Part shown: positions 50,647 through 58,878 of the stretch, in pieces
How positions within the stretch are numbered: position 1 is the first letter of the stretch
Layout: each line of letters opens with the position of its first letter
Assembly: GCA_024711325.1 (NCBI GenBank)
Contig: JANJTC010000002.1
Coordinates: 248,001 to 312,000, forward strand
Reading direction: 5' to 3'
Source: Bacteriovoracaceae bacterium
GTDB taxonomy: Bacteria > Bdellovibrionota > Bacteriovoracia > Bacteriovoracales > Bacteriovoracaceae
Length of the DNA: 64,000 bases
The notes under the pieces: generated by a model
Told to the model about the DNA's origin: nothing
The model's database searches: none
The model's input: only the letters and a program-made list of their open reading frames with translations
Program-made: the position numbers and the translations under genes

Positions 50647-51474
50647 ATGAGACACGCAATATTATTAGCAATGCTTGAAATGAAGGAGACCTTCCGGGCA
50701 AAATGGTACCAGCTTTATGTTTTAACTGTTGCCACCATGATATCCATTTTCTTTTATTTTGGTCTTGCCGAATCCAGGGCCTTGGGATTTACCGGTCTGG
50801 GTCGACTTCTTTTAACATTGATTCAAATAAGTATCATCGTATTACCTATCTTTACGATGATGACCACGGTGAGGACTTTAGTGGGAGACCGGGAAGCAGG
50901 AGTTTGGGAATATAACTTATCAGTTCCTGTGAAGTTGTCTTCATTCTATTGGGGAAGAGGTCTTGGTCGCTTTTTATCACTGTTCTTGCCACTTGCCTTA
51001 GGAATGATTGCTGCTGGGATTGTGACAATGATCAAAGGGTATCCCGTTCCATGGCAGGTGATATTTTTATATACAGGCTTTATCGGGGCCAATTTGTTAT
51101 TCTTCACTGGGATTGCATTCCTTCTCTCTGTTCTTTCAAAGACCCAGGAGATGGCCCTTGGTCTTGGATTTATATTATGGCTTGCCTTTGAGGCCATGAT
51201 CGATGCCCTTCTTTTAGGGCTTTTACTCAAGCAGAGGGTCTTAGCAGAAATTATTCTTGGAGCAGCTTTTTTAAATCCTCTACAGTCTTTCCGAATGGCG
51301 GCCATCGGGCTTTTTGATCCGGAATTAACTGTTCTGGGTCCCATTGCCTATACCATCATCGAAAAAATTGGCCTGAGCAATCTTCTTGCATGGGCCATCT
51401 TATGGCCTTCATTTGCTGGCCTTGGACTTATGGCCTTGGGTTACTTTATCTTTAAAAAGAAGGATTTAATATGA
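50647..51474 (+). CDS. nosY: NosY, ABC transporter permease
   Basis: 275 aa with six hydrophobic segments, including ISIIVLPIFTMMTTVRTLVGDREAG-type elements (VRTLVGDREAG is the coupling region) and NPLQSFRMAAIGLFDPEL. This is the NosY/ABC-2 permease pattern. Start at 50647 follows GGAAT, directly after the nosL stop. Forms the NosDFY complex with NosF and NosD. Overlaps the next gene by 4 nt. Confidence 0.93.
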   Translation: MRHAILLAMLEMKETFRAKWYQLYVLTVATMISIFFYFGLAESRALGFTGLGRLLLTLIQISIIVLPIFTMMTTVRTLVGDREAGVWEYNLSVPVKLSSFYWGRGLGRFLSLFLPLALGMIAAGIVTMIKGYPVPWQVIFLYTGFIGANLLFFTGIAFLLSVLSKTQEMALGLGFILWLAFEAMIDALLLGLLLKQRVLAEIILGAAFLNPLQSFRMAAIGLFDPELTVLGPIAYTIIEKIGLSNLLAWAILWPSFAGLGLMALGYFIFKKKDLI

Positions 51475-52052
51475 ATCGGTTATTTTCAAAAACATTCATC
51501 CTAGCTGCCATTAGTGTTGTCTGTTATATCTTCGTATACACCCAGCCCATGTGGAATTTTAAATTCAAGGCCCCTCAGTACCCTATGGGTTTGGAGTTGG
51601 ATATTTTTATGACAGGAGCTAAGGGAGACGTTGCCGAAATTGATATCATTAATCACTATATTGGAATGCAAAAACTGGAAGATGCTGCAAAAAATGAAAA
51701 GGCCATGGCCCCTTTTGTCCTGATGGGTTTGTCAGTTTTATCTCTTGCTCATGGTTTGTTTCCACGGAAGAAAGTGCTCCATATACTCTCATTGGCCATC
51801 CTGGGTTTTCCGTTGGCATTCGTCACAATTTTTCAGCTTTGGCTTTATAAATTCGGTCATGATTTAAATCCTGCCGCCCCAGTAAGGCTTACTCCCTTTA
51901 CTCCAGTCATACTAGGAGAGGGAATCATTGGGCAGTTTACAACTTATGCTGTTCCGGGAAATGGATTTTATCTCAGCTGCTTTGCCGCACTCTGCGTGAT
52001 TATTTCGGTTTTTATTTCAAGGAAGAATGAAACAGTTAAAGAAACTTTTTAA
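51471..52052 (+). CDS. Membrane protein at the end of the nos operon
   Basis: 193 aa. Four hydrophobic segments (about 8-25, 80-98, 103-127 and 163-182) with an extracytoplasmic loop containing QYPMGLELDIFMTGAKGDV and IDIINHYIGMQKLE. ATGA overlap with nosY shows it is part of the nos operon. It has no obvious metal-binding motif. Similar membrane proteins occur at the end of some nos clusters without a defined role; I do not name it. Convergent overlap of 17 nt with the next gene. Confidence 0.7.
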   Translation: MNRLFSKTFILAAISVVCYIFVYTQPMWNFKFKAPQYPMGLELDIFMTGAKGDVAEIDIINHYIGMQKLEDAAKNEKAMAPFVLMGLSVLSLAHGLFPRKKVLHILSLAILGFPLAFVTIFQLWLYKFGHDLNPAAPVRLTPFTPVILGEGIIGQFTTYAVPGNGFYLSCFAALCVIISVFISRKNETVKETF

Positions 52053-52389
52053 TTAATTGATAAAGTTTTGAATCAGTAAAACGAAAGGCTTCCAGAAGTT
52101 CAAATTTCCCAATGAGAACGATCTTGGAGCCTTTGAGTATTTTGCAACCCATGCTCACTGGCAAATCATTTAGTATGTGATGAATTCCCAAAATATGGCC
52201 TGAAGGAATACTTTCTTTAGGTTTGGATTTTTTCGTTAATTGTATTTCCCCTTGAAGCAAGGCCAGAACGGCGTGGGGTATTTGCTTTTCGTACAAAAAG
52301 TCCATGTCAGTAGGGATAGTCAGAAGATCTTCTCTGGATTGAAAAAAGGAAAGATCTTCTGGCTGAAGTTTATTTAAACTTTTCTTCAT
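52036..52389 (-). CDS. Stand-alone CRP-like beta-roll protein without HTH (paralogue 2)
   Basis: 117 aa. Same layout as the protein at 31463-31819: IPHAVLALLQGEIQL, IPSGHILGIHHILND and SKIVLIGKFELL. Both share the LG(V/I)HH motif and stop before a DNA-binding domain. It lies in the same orientation as the fnr-type gene, starting 8 nt after that stop, so it is in one transcript with it. It may be a partner or an anti-activator of the FNR-type protein; unproven. Confidence 0.6.
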   Translation of the reverse strand: MKKSLNKLQPEDLSFFQSREDLLTIPTDMDFLYEKQIPHAVLALLQGEIQLTKKSKPKESIPSGHILGIHHILNDLPVSMGCKILKGSKIVLIGKFELLEAFRFTDSKLYQLIKKFL

Positions 52390-52397
52390 TACAAGAG

Positions 52398-53108
52398 TTA
52401 ATAGTTTAAGTTTGCGAATTGAAGAAGTCGCTTCTCATCCAGGATATAAAGAGTTTTACCTTCCTGCTCAATTAAACCTTCATGTTTAAAATCTGAAATA
52501 AAGCGTATGACTGTTTCATTGGCCGTTCCAATAATAGATGCAATTTCTTCTCTGGTAAGTTTGATGTTAAGGCGCCATCTACCTTCTTCCTGAACTCCAT
52601 AAGCTTTCATAAGAGAGAGAAGCAATTCAGCGAGCCTTTCACACACATTCTTTTGAACCATGGAGGTACTTCGTGCCTCTGCAATCCCCATTTCGCGACT
52701 GAGTTTTTGAATCATGTTAATGGCAAGAGATGGCTCGTCGTGAAGTACTTTATAGATGAATTTTTTATCGATAAAACAAACAGATGCATCCTCAATTACG
52801 GTGGCAGTGGCCGTGTAATTTTCTCTGCTGAATAAACTTCTATGACCTAGAACATCACCTGGACCAGCAATTCTGATAATTGATTCTTTACCATCGTTAC
52901 CAATCTTGGCAATTTTTACTTTTCCTTCATTGATGCAGAATAGACCGAAAGGAGGATTGCCCTGGAAAAAGATGGTGTGACCCTTCTTGTAGTTATTCAT
53001 AACCTTGTTATGACTGATGCTCGAGAGTGGAGCATCTTCTAGACCACAAAAGACGCTCTTTTCTTTATTGGTACATTTTTCGCAATCAATGATACGGGAT
53101 TTATCCAT
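52398..53108 (-). CDS. fnr: FNR/CRP-family regulator with N-terminal cysteines
   Basis: 236 aa from ATG at 53108 (GAGG 6 nt before; a longer TTG start is unlikely). N-terminal Cys9, Cys12 and Cys21 (DCEKCTNKEKSVFCGL) plus Cys111 in the beta-roll recall the four [4Fe-4S] ligands of FNR, but the spacing C-x2-C-x8-C is longer than in E. coli FNR. The sensor domain is followed by a dimer helix and an HTH with LTREEIASIIGTANETVIRF; the E-x-x-x-R of the recognition helix is kept, but Ile replaces the Ser of FNR. Probably the regulator of the five FNR-like boxes, one in its own promoter. Oxygen or NO sensing is likely, not proven. Confidence 0.85.
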   Translation of the reverse strand: MDKSRIIDCEKCTNKEKSVFCGLEDAPLSSISHNKVMNNYKKGHTIFFQGNPPFGLFCINEGKVKIAKIGNDGKESIIRIAGPGDVLGHRSLFSRENYTATATVIEDASVCFIDKKFIYKVLHDEPSLAINMIQKLSREMGIAEARSTSMVQKNVCERLAELLLSLMKAYGVQEEGRWRLNIKLTREEIASIIGTANETVIRFISDFKHEGLIEQEGKTLYILDEKRLLQFANLNY

Positions 53109-53132
53109 AGTGAACCTCAATTTTTATGCTTC

Positions 53133-53174
53133 AATATAGCATAAAGCGAGGAAGCAGATGCTGATCCAGGTCAG
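53133..53174 (-). promoter_or_regulatory. FNR/DNR-like box and -10 element of the fnr-type gene
   Basis: Read on the minus strand, the box CTGAC-CTGG-ATCAG (plus-strand 53161-53174, CTGATCCAGGTCAG) is followed by TATATT at 53138-53133. Centre-to--10 distance is 29.5 nt, identical to the nos promoter. An 8-bp inverted repeat (TTTATGCT at 53123-53130 and AGCATAAA at 53138-53145) overlaps the -10 region. Supports autoregulation. Confidence 0.7.
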
Positions 53175-53178
53175 CTTT

Positions 53179-53628
53179 TTACTTAAGTCTTAAAATTCTT
53201 TTAAGACTTAAGGGATTCTTTGATTCACCCAAGATTTCAAGAAGATAGAGGAGGAAGTCGTCACTGGTGACGATTCCAGTAATCTTGTCATCATTTTTGA
53301 CCAGAAAACACGAGACTTTTAGTTCCAGCATATCTCTTACTATTTTCTCAATGCTTTCATCTTCATGGACGGCATGAACGGGTGAGGCCATGAAGTCAGC
53401 GACTCTTTTATGAGATTGGATGTGAGTCTCTTTGCCGATGCTGCTATTGATGACGGTCATGGCGCGATGAACGTCTCTGTCACTCAATATGCCAATAAAT
53501 TCGCCTTTGAGATCCACTACCGGTAAGTGTCTTATCGAGAGTTTTTTCATCAACTCACTGGCAGATTGCATGGTAGCATCAGGCCCAATTGTCTGGAGCC
53601 TATGAGACATGATTTTCTTTATCTGCAT
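53179..53628 (-). CDS. Double CBS-domain protein
   Basis: 149 aa, two CBS repeats and nothing else. The first has IMSHRLQTIG, LMKKLSIRHLPVVDLKGEFIGILSDRD-type elements (here IRHLPVVDLKGEFIGI), the second FMASPVHAVHEDESIEKIV and CFLVKNDDKITGIVTS. Such proteins bind adenosine nucleotides and report energy state. ATG at 53628 has GGAG before it. The gene follows the small conserved gene at 53639 by 10 nt, and its last codons lie in a long perfect inverted repeat. Confidence 0.88.
   Translation of the reverse strand: MQIKKIMSHRLQTIGPDATMQSASELMKKLSIRHLPVVDLKGEFIGILSDRDVHRAMTVINSSIGKETHIQSHKRVADFMASPVHAVHEDESIEKIVRDMLELKVSCFLVKNDDKITGIVTSDDFLLYLLEILGESKNPLSLKRILRLK
53182..53212. repeat. 31-bp perfect inverted repeat at the CBS gene 3' end
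   Basis: CTTAAGTCTTAAAA (53182-53195) and TTTTAAGACTTAAG (53199-53212) are perfect 14-bp arms with a 3-nt loop. It starts 1 nt beyond the CBS stop codon and covers its last 10 codons. AT-rich, no T-run on either side. May slow RNA decay or separate the CBS and fnr transcripts. Confidence 0.55.
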
Positions 53629-53638
53629 ATCTTCTCCG

Positions 53639-54007
53639 TTAAGCAATAATGATCGGTCTCTCTTGCCTATCTAGAATGATATAACGAGAAAGATCATTCC
53701 CGTTAGCAACATCATTACTCATTTTGGTCAGATGCGCTTCCACATCAATATGGGCACCTAAGCACCCAATGAATACAAAGTCCCACTTATCGCTGATCGA
53801 ATCTGCTTCCTTTACTAATGCTGAAAGAGTCGTTAATTCATCGACCGTTTTATCAACACACATAACAGGAGCAATGGTGCCGCTATTATGATGGGATTTT
53901 ACTCCATTCTTAAGTGAAGTCGCTTTAGCAAACAGGAATAGGAATCGTTGAGGTATTGGTTCTTGTTTTGCTGCAATTAGAAGGTCATTGAAATTAGTGA
54001 TTTGCAT
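53639..54007 (-). CDS. Small conserved protein upstream of CBS gene
   Basis: 122 aa, no signal peptide. Starts MQITNFNDLLIAAKQEPIPQ and contains RFLFLFAKAT, APVMCVDKTVDELTTLSALV and WDFVFIGCLG. It belongs to a small family found near respiratory genes in proteobacteria, sometimes misnamed as a ribonucleotide reductase subunit; there is no similarity to that enzyme's active site. Function unknown. AGGAAG precedes the ATG; it is coupled to the CBS gene. Confidence 0.65.
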   Translation of the reverse strand: MQITNFNDLLIAAKQEPIPQRFLFLFAKATSLKNGVKSHHNSGTIAPVMCVDKTVDELTTLSALVKEADSISDKWDFVFIGCLGAHIDVEAHLTKMSNDVANGNDLSRYIILDRQERPIIIA

Positions 54008-54072
54008 ACAGCTTCCTGTTGGTTAAATAATATATCATGTCGAGGCCAAATAACTTGACCCGGCCCATTAGT

Positions 54073-55245
54073 TTAAATGAACCTTTTAGCAGAAATAAAA
54101 TTTGGAATACAACGTCCATAGATACCATCTACCAGGACTTTGGCCGAGTGAAAGGCCAGCCCCAATCCATGGCCGGTAAAACCACAGCAAAAGAACATCT
54201 GAGAATCTCCAGGCACTGCTCCAACCATTGGCTGACCATCCACACTAAAACCCATAATTCCTGACCAACGATGGGTAATCTTGGCCTGACTTACATTGGG
54301 TATATGATCTCGGAGAAACTGCTCCAATGCTTTTTGAATCGTGTCAGTTATTTCGTCTGAATAACCCTTCTCGACATCTTTTTGAAGTTGCCTAAAACCG
54401 CCGATGATCATTTCTCCTGTGGGCAGTTGTCTGAAATAATCCAGAACAAAATTGGCATAACAGGGACCTTCCATAAATTTTGGAACGGGTGAAGTTGATA
54501 AAATTTGTGCTCGGGTAGGGAAAACTTTCGTTTCGAAAAATGGGTGGAGCAGGGATGAGTATCCATTGGTCGCCAGTATTACGAGTGAGGCTTCTATTTT
54601 ATTTTTATTAGTGTGAACTAATTTATTCTCACCTTTAGTTTCAATGTGATGAACTTCATTGCTGGTAAAAAAAGAAATATTTTTATCAAGCTTATTTCGA
54701 ATGGCATTTAAAAGCGCAATGGGGTGTATAGAGGCATCATCACAATACTTTATGCCTCCTGAGAAACCTCGGGCCCCCAGACGTTTTTCAACGTCCTGCT
54801 CATCAAGTTCTTCGATATTGATTGATAAGGATCTCATCAGATTGGCAGAGTCCTTTAATTCCTTCAGTTCACTTTCCGTACTGGCCAGGGAAAAGCTTCC
54901 TTTCTGCTCAAATAGTAATTGCTCTGAATGATCCTGAATGATTTCCTGCTTAAGCAGATCCAGATTCTTTTCAGAAAAGTGCCAAATTTCCAAAGCCTCA
55001 GAAGCGCCATGTTTTCCAACGAGTCGATTAAAGTGTTCAACAGATCCACAGGTGATAAAGCCGGCATTTCTTCCCGTTGCACCTGAACCCAATTCATATT
55101 TTTCAATCAGGGCAATTTTCAAAGAAGGATCTTCTTTGTGTAACCAATAGGCACAGGAGAGACCGGTGATCCCCCCGCCAATGATTGCAATGTCGAAATA
55201 TAGTTTTTGACCTTCGGATTGGTCATTCCAATAAGAAACGCTCAT
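54073..55245 (-). CDS. FAD-dependent amine/amino-acid oxidoreductase (DAO family)
   Basis: 390 aa. Begins with a dinucleotide fold: FDIAIIGGGITGLSCAYWL (GxGxxG), then LIEKYELGSGATGRNAGF, typical of DadA/PuuB-like FAD oxidoreductases. Later HRWSGIMGFSVDGQPMVG and CCGFTGHGLGLAF close the FAD site. Substrate would be an amine or amino acid; which one cannot be read. It sits next to the nitrate-reductase-like cluster in the same direction and has an FNR-like box 35-48 nt upstream, so it probably functions anaerobically. Confidence 0.88.
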   Translation of the reverse strand: MSVSYWNDQSEGQKLYFDIAIIGGGITGLSCAYWLHKEDPSLKIALIEKYELGSGATGRNAGFITCGSVEHFNRLVGKHGASEALEIWHFSEKNLDLLKQEIIQDHSEQLLFEQKGSFSLASTESELKELKDSANLMRSLSINIEELDEQDVEKRLGARGFSGGIKYCDDASIHPIALLNAIRNKLDKNISFFTSNEVHHIETKGENKLVHTNKNKIEASLVILATNGYSSLLHPFFETKVFPTRAQILSTSPVPKFMEGPCYANFVLDYFRQLPTGEMIIGGFRQLQKDVEKGYSDEITDTIQKALEQFLRDHIPNVSQAKITHRWSGIMGFSVDGQPMVGAVPGDSQMFFCCGFTGHGLGLAFHSAKVLVDGIYGRCIPNFISAKRFI

Positions 55246-55279
55246 CCTAAAGTGATAGCATCAATCAGAATGCAGGAAT

Positions 55280-55293
55280 CTGACCTAAGTCAG
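55280..55293. promoter_or_regulatory. FNR/DNR-like box upstream of FAD oxidoreductase
   Basis: CTGAC-CTAA-GTCAG is a perfect 5-4-5 palindrome. Its centre is 41 nt from the start codon at 55245; if it acts at -41.5, transcription would start at the ATG itself, so the transcript would be leaderless or the true position differs. The -10 match (TATCAC) is fair only. Confidence 0.55.
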
Positions 55294-55303
55294 AAAAAAT
55301 CCT

Positions 55304-55513
55304 TCATTTGATATAAATTATTAAACCCAGGATCAGGAGAAAGCATAATAGGCTGGCACCGGCCGCAGGCCAGACAAAAGTCAGGTCATTGGCAAGATAG
55401 GCATTCATCGAGGCCATCAAAAGCCATAATTGTAAAATCACCAGAACGAGGACAATCGCCAGAACTCCAGTCAGAATGGTTGCTGCATTCTTGTCGTAGT
55501 GTGGTCCTTTCAT
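55304..55513 (-). CDS. Small two-helix membrane protein (DUF6755-like)
   Basis: 69 aa with two hydrophobic helices (about 12-33 and 47-68) joined by a short loop. GVLAIVLVLVILQLWLL is the first. It overlaps the Rieske gene (ATGA at 55510-55513), so it belongs to the molybdoenzyme operon. Such small proteins accompany Rieske/b-type complexes as assembly or stability subunits. No catalytic motif. Confidence 0.7.
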   Translation of the reverse strand: MKGPHYDKNAATILTGVLAIVLVLVILQLWLLMASMNAYLANDLTFVWPAAGASLLCFLLILGLIIYIK

Positions 55514-56025
55514 ATGGCCATTCCTTCGGCATATATATCACCGTTGTGAAATTTAAGTTTTACCCTGGCCAGTGCCCGAGGTGGAGGACCGGCCAAAGGG
55601 GACCCGTTATTCATATCAAAGTAACCTGCATGGCATGGGCAATAGAGTTGTTTTTCCTCCATCTTTGGAATTACCGGACACATGAGATGTGTGCATTTAT
55701 TTGAATAGGCCACAAATTTTGTTTCACTTAATCGAATCAAAAGGCAAGTATCTCCCTTGTCCGGATAAGTGAAGGTAATAAAATTATTGACCTGAATACT
55801 ATCAATGGAGGCAATCTTTTTTATCGGTAATTGAGCTGCTGACTTACGAAAAAAGTTTTGCAGACCAATATAGAGCTGACCCACCACGAACGATCCACTT
55901 ATCAGAAGAAGAAATTTTGTGAATTCTCTTCTTTCAATAAAATGTTCTTTGACTTCATCCACGGGGAAGTCTTCTCGCCATTTTGTACTTTCGCTTAATG
56001 GTTGAACTTTTTTGATCTTATCCAT
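55510..56025 (-). CDS. Rieske iron-sulfur protein
   Basis: 171 aa. Near the N-terminus RREFTKFLLLISGS is a twin-arginine motif followed by a hydrophobic anchor. The C-terminal domain holds CTHLMCP and YCPCHAGYF, that is both Cys-x-His and Cys-x2-His cluster ligands plus the disulfide Cys pair, so a complete [2Fe-2S] Rieske site. It would sit in the periplasm. In an operon with a molybdoenzyme and FeS subunit, it probably carries electrons. Its start is adjacent to the stop of the FeS gene. Confidence 0.9.
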   Translation of the reverse strand: MDKIKKVQPLSESTKWREDFPVDEVKEHFIERREFTKFLLLISGSFVVGQLYIGLQNFFRKSAAQLPIKKIASIDSIQVNNFITFTYPDKGDTCLLIRLSETKFVAYSNKCTHLMCPVIPKMEEKQLYCPCHAGYFDMNNGSPLAGPPPRALARVKLKFHNGDIYAEGMAI

Positions 56026-56670
56026 CTACTCCCCCAGAAAATCCAGACTAACATCAGCAAGATGATCTTCCATATTTTGACTAATGCTTGAATCATTCAT
56101 GGAAGCTGTGACATCAATGTATTGTTCTTTGGTATTTTTTGGAACCATCATGAAAACTTTTGTTTTTATATGTTGATTACCAAATTTAAATTCATTTACT
56201 GGAGTAGAACTTTGTCTTTGTTTGATGATTTCATCTTTAGGGCCAAAGGTCAGGGCCTGACTAGGGCAGACTGTAGCGCACATGGGCTTTTTCCCTTCTG
56301 ATGTCCTGTCATAGCACATGTCACATTTCATCATCAGCTCAAACTTTGTCTCCATTTTAGGAACTCCAAAAGGACAGGAGAGGACGCAGTTATTGCAGGC
56401 AATACATCTGGGTTTTTTTGCGGATTGAACAACACCATCACTTGTCCGCTTAATAGCATCGGCCGGACAAACTTCGGCACAGGTAGGGGAATCACAATGC
56501 ATGCAAACTACTGGCACAGTTTGAGGGGAATCTTCCCGTTGAATTGTTTCAAGGTGAATCATGGAGTGACCTTTGTGAGTGTCACATTCAGCGCATGCTT
56601 GCACACATGATTGACAACCGATACAGCGGTTGGCATCTACAAAAAAGGCCATCTCAGGGGATACACTCAT
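56026..56670 (-). CDS. Four-cluster [4Fe-4S] electron-transfer subunit
   Basis: 214 aa. Four Cys clusters: [37 protein letters not shown] and CDMCYDRT...CATVCP. This is the DmsB/NrfC/NarH-type ferredoxin subunit. No signal peptide, so it is cytoplasmic, docking on the catalytic subunit, whose stop codon overlaps its start by 4 nt. Passes electrons between the membrane part and the molybdenum site. Confidence 0.93.
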   Translation of the reverse strand: MSVSPEMAFFVDANRCIGCQSCVQACAECDTHKGHSMIHLETIQREDSPQTVPVVCMHCDSPTCAEVCPADAIKRTSDGVVQSAKKPRCIACNNCVLSCPFGVPKMETKFELMMKCDMCYDRTSEGKKPMCATVCPSQALTFGPKDEIIKQRQSSTPVNEFKFGNQHIKTKVFMMVPKNTKEQYIDVTASMNDSSISQNMEDHLADVSLDFLGE

Positions 56671-58877
56671 TGAACAACCTCTCTCGTACTTTTATAAATC
56701 TTAACAGCGCAGGCCTTATATTCAGGTATCTTGGATATGGGGTCCTGGGCCGAATTGGTCAGCTGGTTTGCACTTTTTCTGCCTTCCCAGTGGTAAGGAA
56801 TGAACACAGTGTCGGGACGAATGGTTTTCACGACCATGGCCTTAAAGTCTGCTTTACCTCTACGGCTTTCTACGGTGACCATATCACCATTCTGAATACC
56901 AAAGTGCTGGGCAAGCTTGGGATGAATTTCAACAAATGGTTCAGGACATTGATCATTTAGTGGTCCAATCCTCCTGGTTTGATTTCCTGAAAGGAATTGG
57001 CTGACTACCCGGCCGGTTGTCAGAATGATGGGATACTCTTTGTCTGTTTCTTCTTTCGGTGGTGAATACTTTGCGGCATGGAAGCGGGCCTTGCCGTCGG
57101 CAAAATAAAAAGGTCCAGCTCCCTTCGCGATAGGATTCCATGAACCGGGTTCAAAAAGACGGGGAGTTCCAGGGTGATCTTCCGTTGGGCAAGGCCAGAA
57201 GACGCCCATTTGTTTTTCTATCTTTTCCCAAGTGATGCCGTAGTAGTCACTGATGCCGCCTTTACTTGCAACTCTTAACTCTTCGAAAATCTCTCTTGGT
57301 CCTTCAAATTTTAGACCATGATTTCGGCCCACTTCGCGGGCAATATCCTGAATAATCTTCCAATCGGCCCTGGCGTCTCCAGGCGCATCGACGACTTTAT
57401 TAATTTTGATGACCCGCCCTTCTACCTGAGTGACTGTTCCCTCGTCTTCCTCCTGAAGTGAACCTGGAAGAACAATGTCCGCATATTGAGCGGTTTCACT
57501 CATAAAAAAATCTATAGCGACAAAGAAATCAAGTTTCTCCAACATTTTACGGATGAAATTGTTGTCGGGTAAAGATACCAGAGGATTGAAGCAGATGGAT
57601 AATAGACCCTTTATCTCGCCTCTATCAACTTTACGGAAAATCTCATAGGCATCTACACCTTTTCTTGGAATGTCTTTTTCATCCACTCCCCAAACTTTTG
57701 CGATGTATTCCCGGTGTTCTGGATTTTCAATGTCACGGTTTCCAGGAAGCTGATCACATTTCTGACCATGCTCCCTTCCTCCCTGGCCATTGGCCTGACC
57801 TGTAATCATTCCGTAGCCACAGCCCTCTCTGCCAATTCTTCCTGAGGCCAGTACGAGATTGATGGCACCCAGACAGTTTTCTACACCATGACTGTGGTGT
57901 TCAATTCCTCGGGCATGAAGCATGAAACTTTTAGAAGCTTGTCCCCAAAGTTCTGCTGCTTTCATGATACTTTTTTCATCAATTCCGGTTTCTTTGGCCG
58001 TTTTGTCAAGTGTCCATTGTGAGACATGTTCTTTAAGATCTTCAAATCCAACCGTGTGCTCATTGATAAACTTCTGATCAATCCAGTTGTTCTGAATCAT
58101 AATATTAAGCACGCCATGGAAAAGAACAATGTCACGACCAGGTTTAACCGGAAGGTAAAGGTCACATGTGCGGGCGATAGGAGTAATCCGTGGATCGACC
58201 ACTATAATCTTGGCACCCTTTTCACGGGCGGCCCAAATGTACTCAGTAGTGATGGGTGAACATTCTGCAACGTTTGAACCTGCGATCCAAATAACATCAG
58301 ATTTTGTAATGTCATCCCAGGCATTGGCCGACCGATCAATACCGAAAGCTTTTTTACAAGCGGCTCCGGCACTTACCATACAAAGGCGTCCATTATAATC
58401 GATATTGGCCGTCTTTAGACAAAGGCGTGCAAACTTACCCATCAAATAAGTTTTTTCAGTCGTAAGACTGGCACCGGTTAAAACGGCAAAGGCATCATAA
58501 CCGTGCTGTGCTTGTATTTTATTAATTTCCTGAGCAACTTTTTTAACAGCTTCATCATAGTCCATTGCCCTGAACCCCTCAGGTGATGAAGGATCTTTTG
58601 CGTAGGCATGTAAGAGTCGATCTGGATGAGAATTCTGCAAATAGCGTTTCACTCCCTTAGGACAAAGCATACCCCGATTGAATGGAAATTCTTCCCATGG
58701 CTCGATTCCAATGATTTTATTTTCTCGCACTTTGAGTTGCATGCCACATTGCTGTCCACAAAAACAACAATGAGTTTTTACAAGTTTGTCAGGCTCAAGA
58801 CCTCGATCACTTCTTTCCTGATCATCCAGCTGATAAGAAGTGTGAGGACCAAACTTTTTAAAATAAGCGTTTTCCAC
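56667..58877 (-). CDS. Molybdopterin oxidoreductase, NasC/NarB/NapA-type (nitrate reductase-like)
   Basis: 736 aa. GTG start at 58877 with AAGGA 6 nt before. N-terminal [4Fe-4S] ligands are Cys37, Cys40, Cys44 and Cys72 (CCFCGQQC and LCPKGV). Cys166 in [10 protein letters not shown] is the probable Mo ligand; the (N)xRxCM pattern is that of assimilatory or periplasmic nitrate reductases rather than formate dehydrogenase. [20 protein letters not shown] is the bis-MGD binding region (cited in part). No signal peptide, so the catalytic part is cytoplasmic. Together with FeS, Rieske and b-type proteins it forms a membrane-linked complex; nitrate is the most probable substrate, not certain. Confidence 0.85.
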   Translation of the reverse strand: MENAYFKKFGPHTSYQLDDQERSDRGLEPDKLVKTHCCFCGQQCGMQLKVRENKIIGIEPWEEFPFNRGMLCPKGVKRYLQNSHPDRLLHAYAKDPSSPEGFRAMDYDEAVKKVAQEINKIQAQHGYDAFAVLTGASLTTEKTYLMGKFARLCLKTANIDYNGRLCMVSAGAACKKAFGIDRSANAWDDITKSDVIWIAGSNVAECSPITTEYIWAAREKGAKIIVVDPRITPIARTCDLYLPVKPGRDIVLFHGVLNIMIQNNWIDQKFINEHTVGFEDLKEHVSQWTLDKTAKETGIDEKSIMKAAELWGQASKSFMLHARGIEHHSHGVENCLGAINLVLASGRIGREGCGYGMITGQANGQGGREHGQKCDQLPGNRDIENPEHREYIAKVWGVDEKDIPRKGVDAYEIFRKVDRGEIKGLLSICFNPLVSLPDNNFIRKMLEKLDFFVAIDFFMSETAQYADIVLPGSLQEEDEGTVTQVEGRVIKINKVVDAPGDARADWKIIQDIAREVGRNHGLKFEGPREIFEELRVASKGGISDYYGITWEKIEKQMGVFWPCPTEDHPGTPRLFEPGSWNPIAKGAGPFYFADGKARFHAAKYSPPKEETDKEYPIILTTGRVVSQFLSGNQTRRIGPLNDQCPEPFVEIHPKLAQHFGIQNGDMVTVESRRGKADFKAMVVKTIRPDTVFIPYHWEGRKSANQLTNSAQDPISKIPEYKACAVKIYKSTREVVQ

Positions 58878-58878
58878 A

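Noticed and set aside
56667..58877. Formate dehydrogenase identity for the molybdoenzyme
   Set aside because: The Mo-ligand segment is NGRLCM, of the nitrate-reductase type, and lacks the VxRxU/C-HG pattern of formate dehydrogenases. Substrate remains not fully proven.
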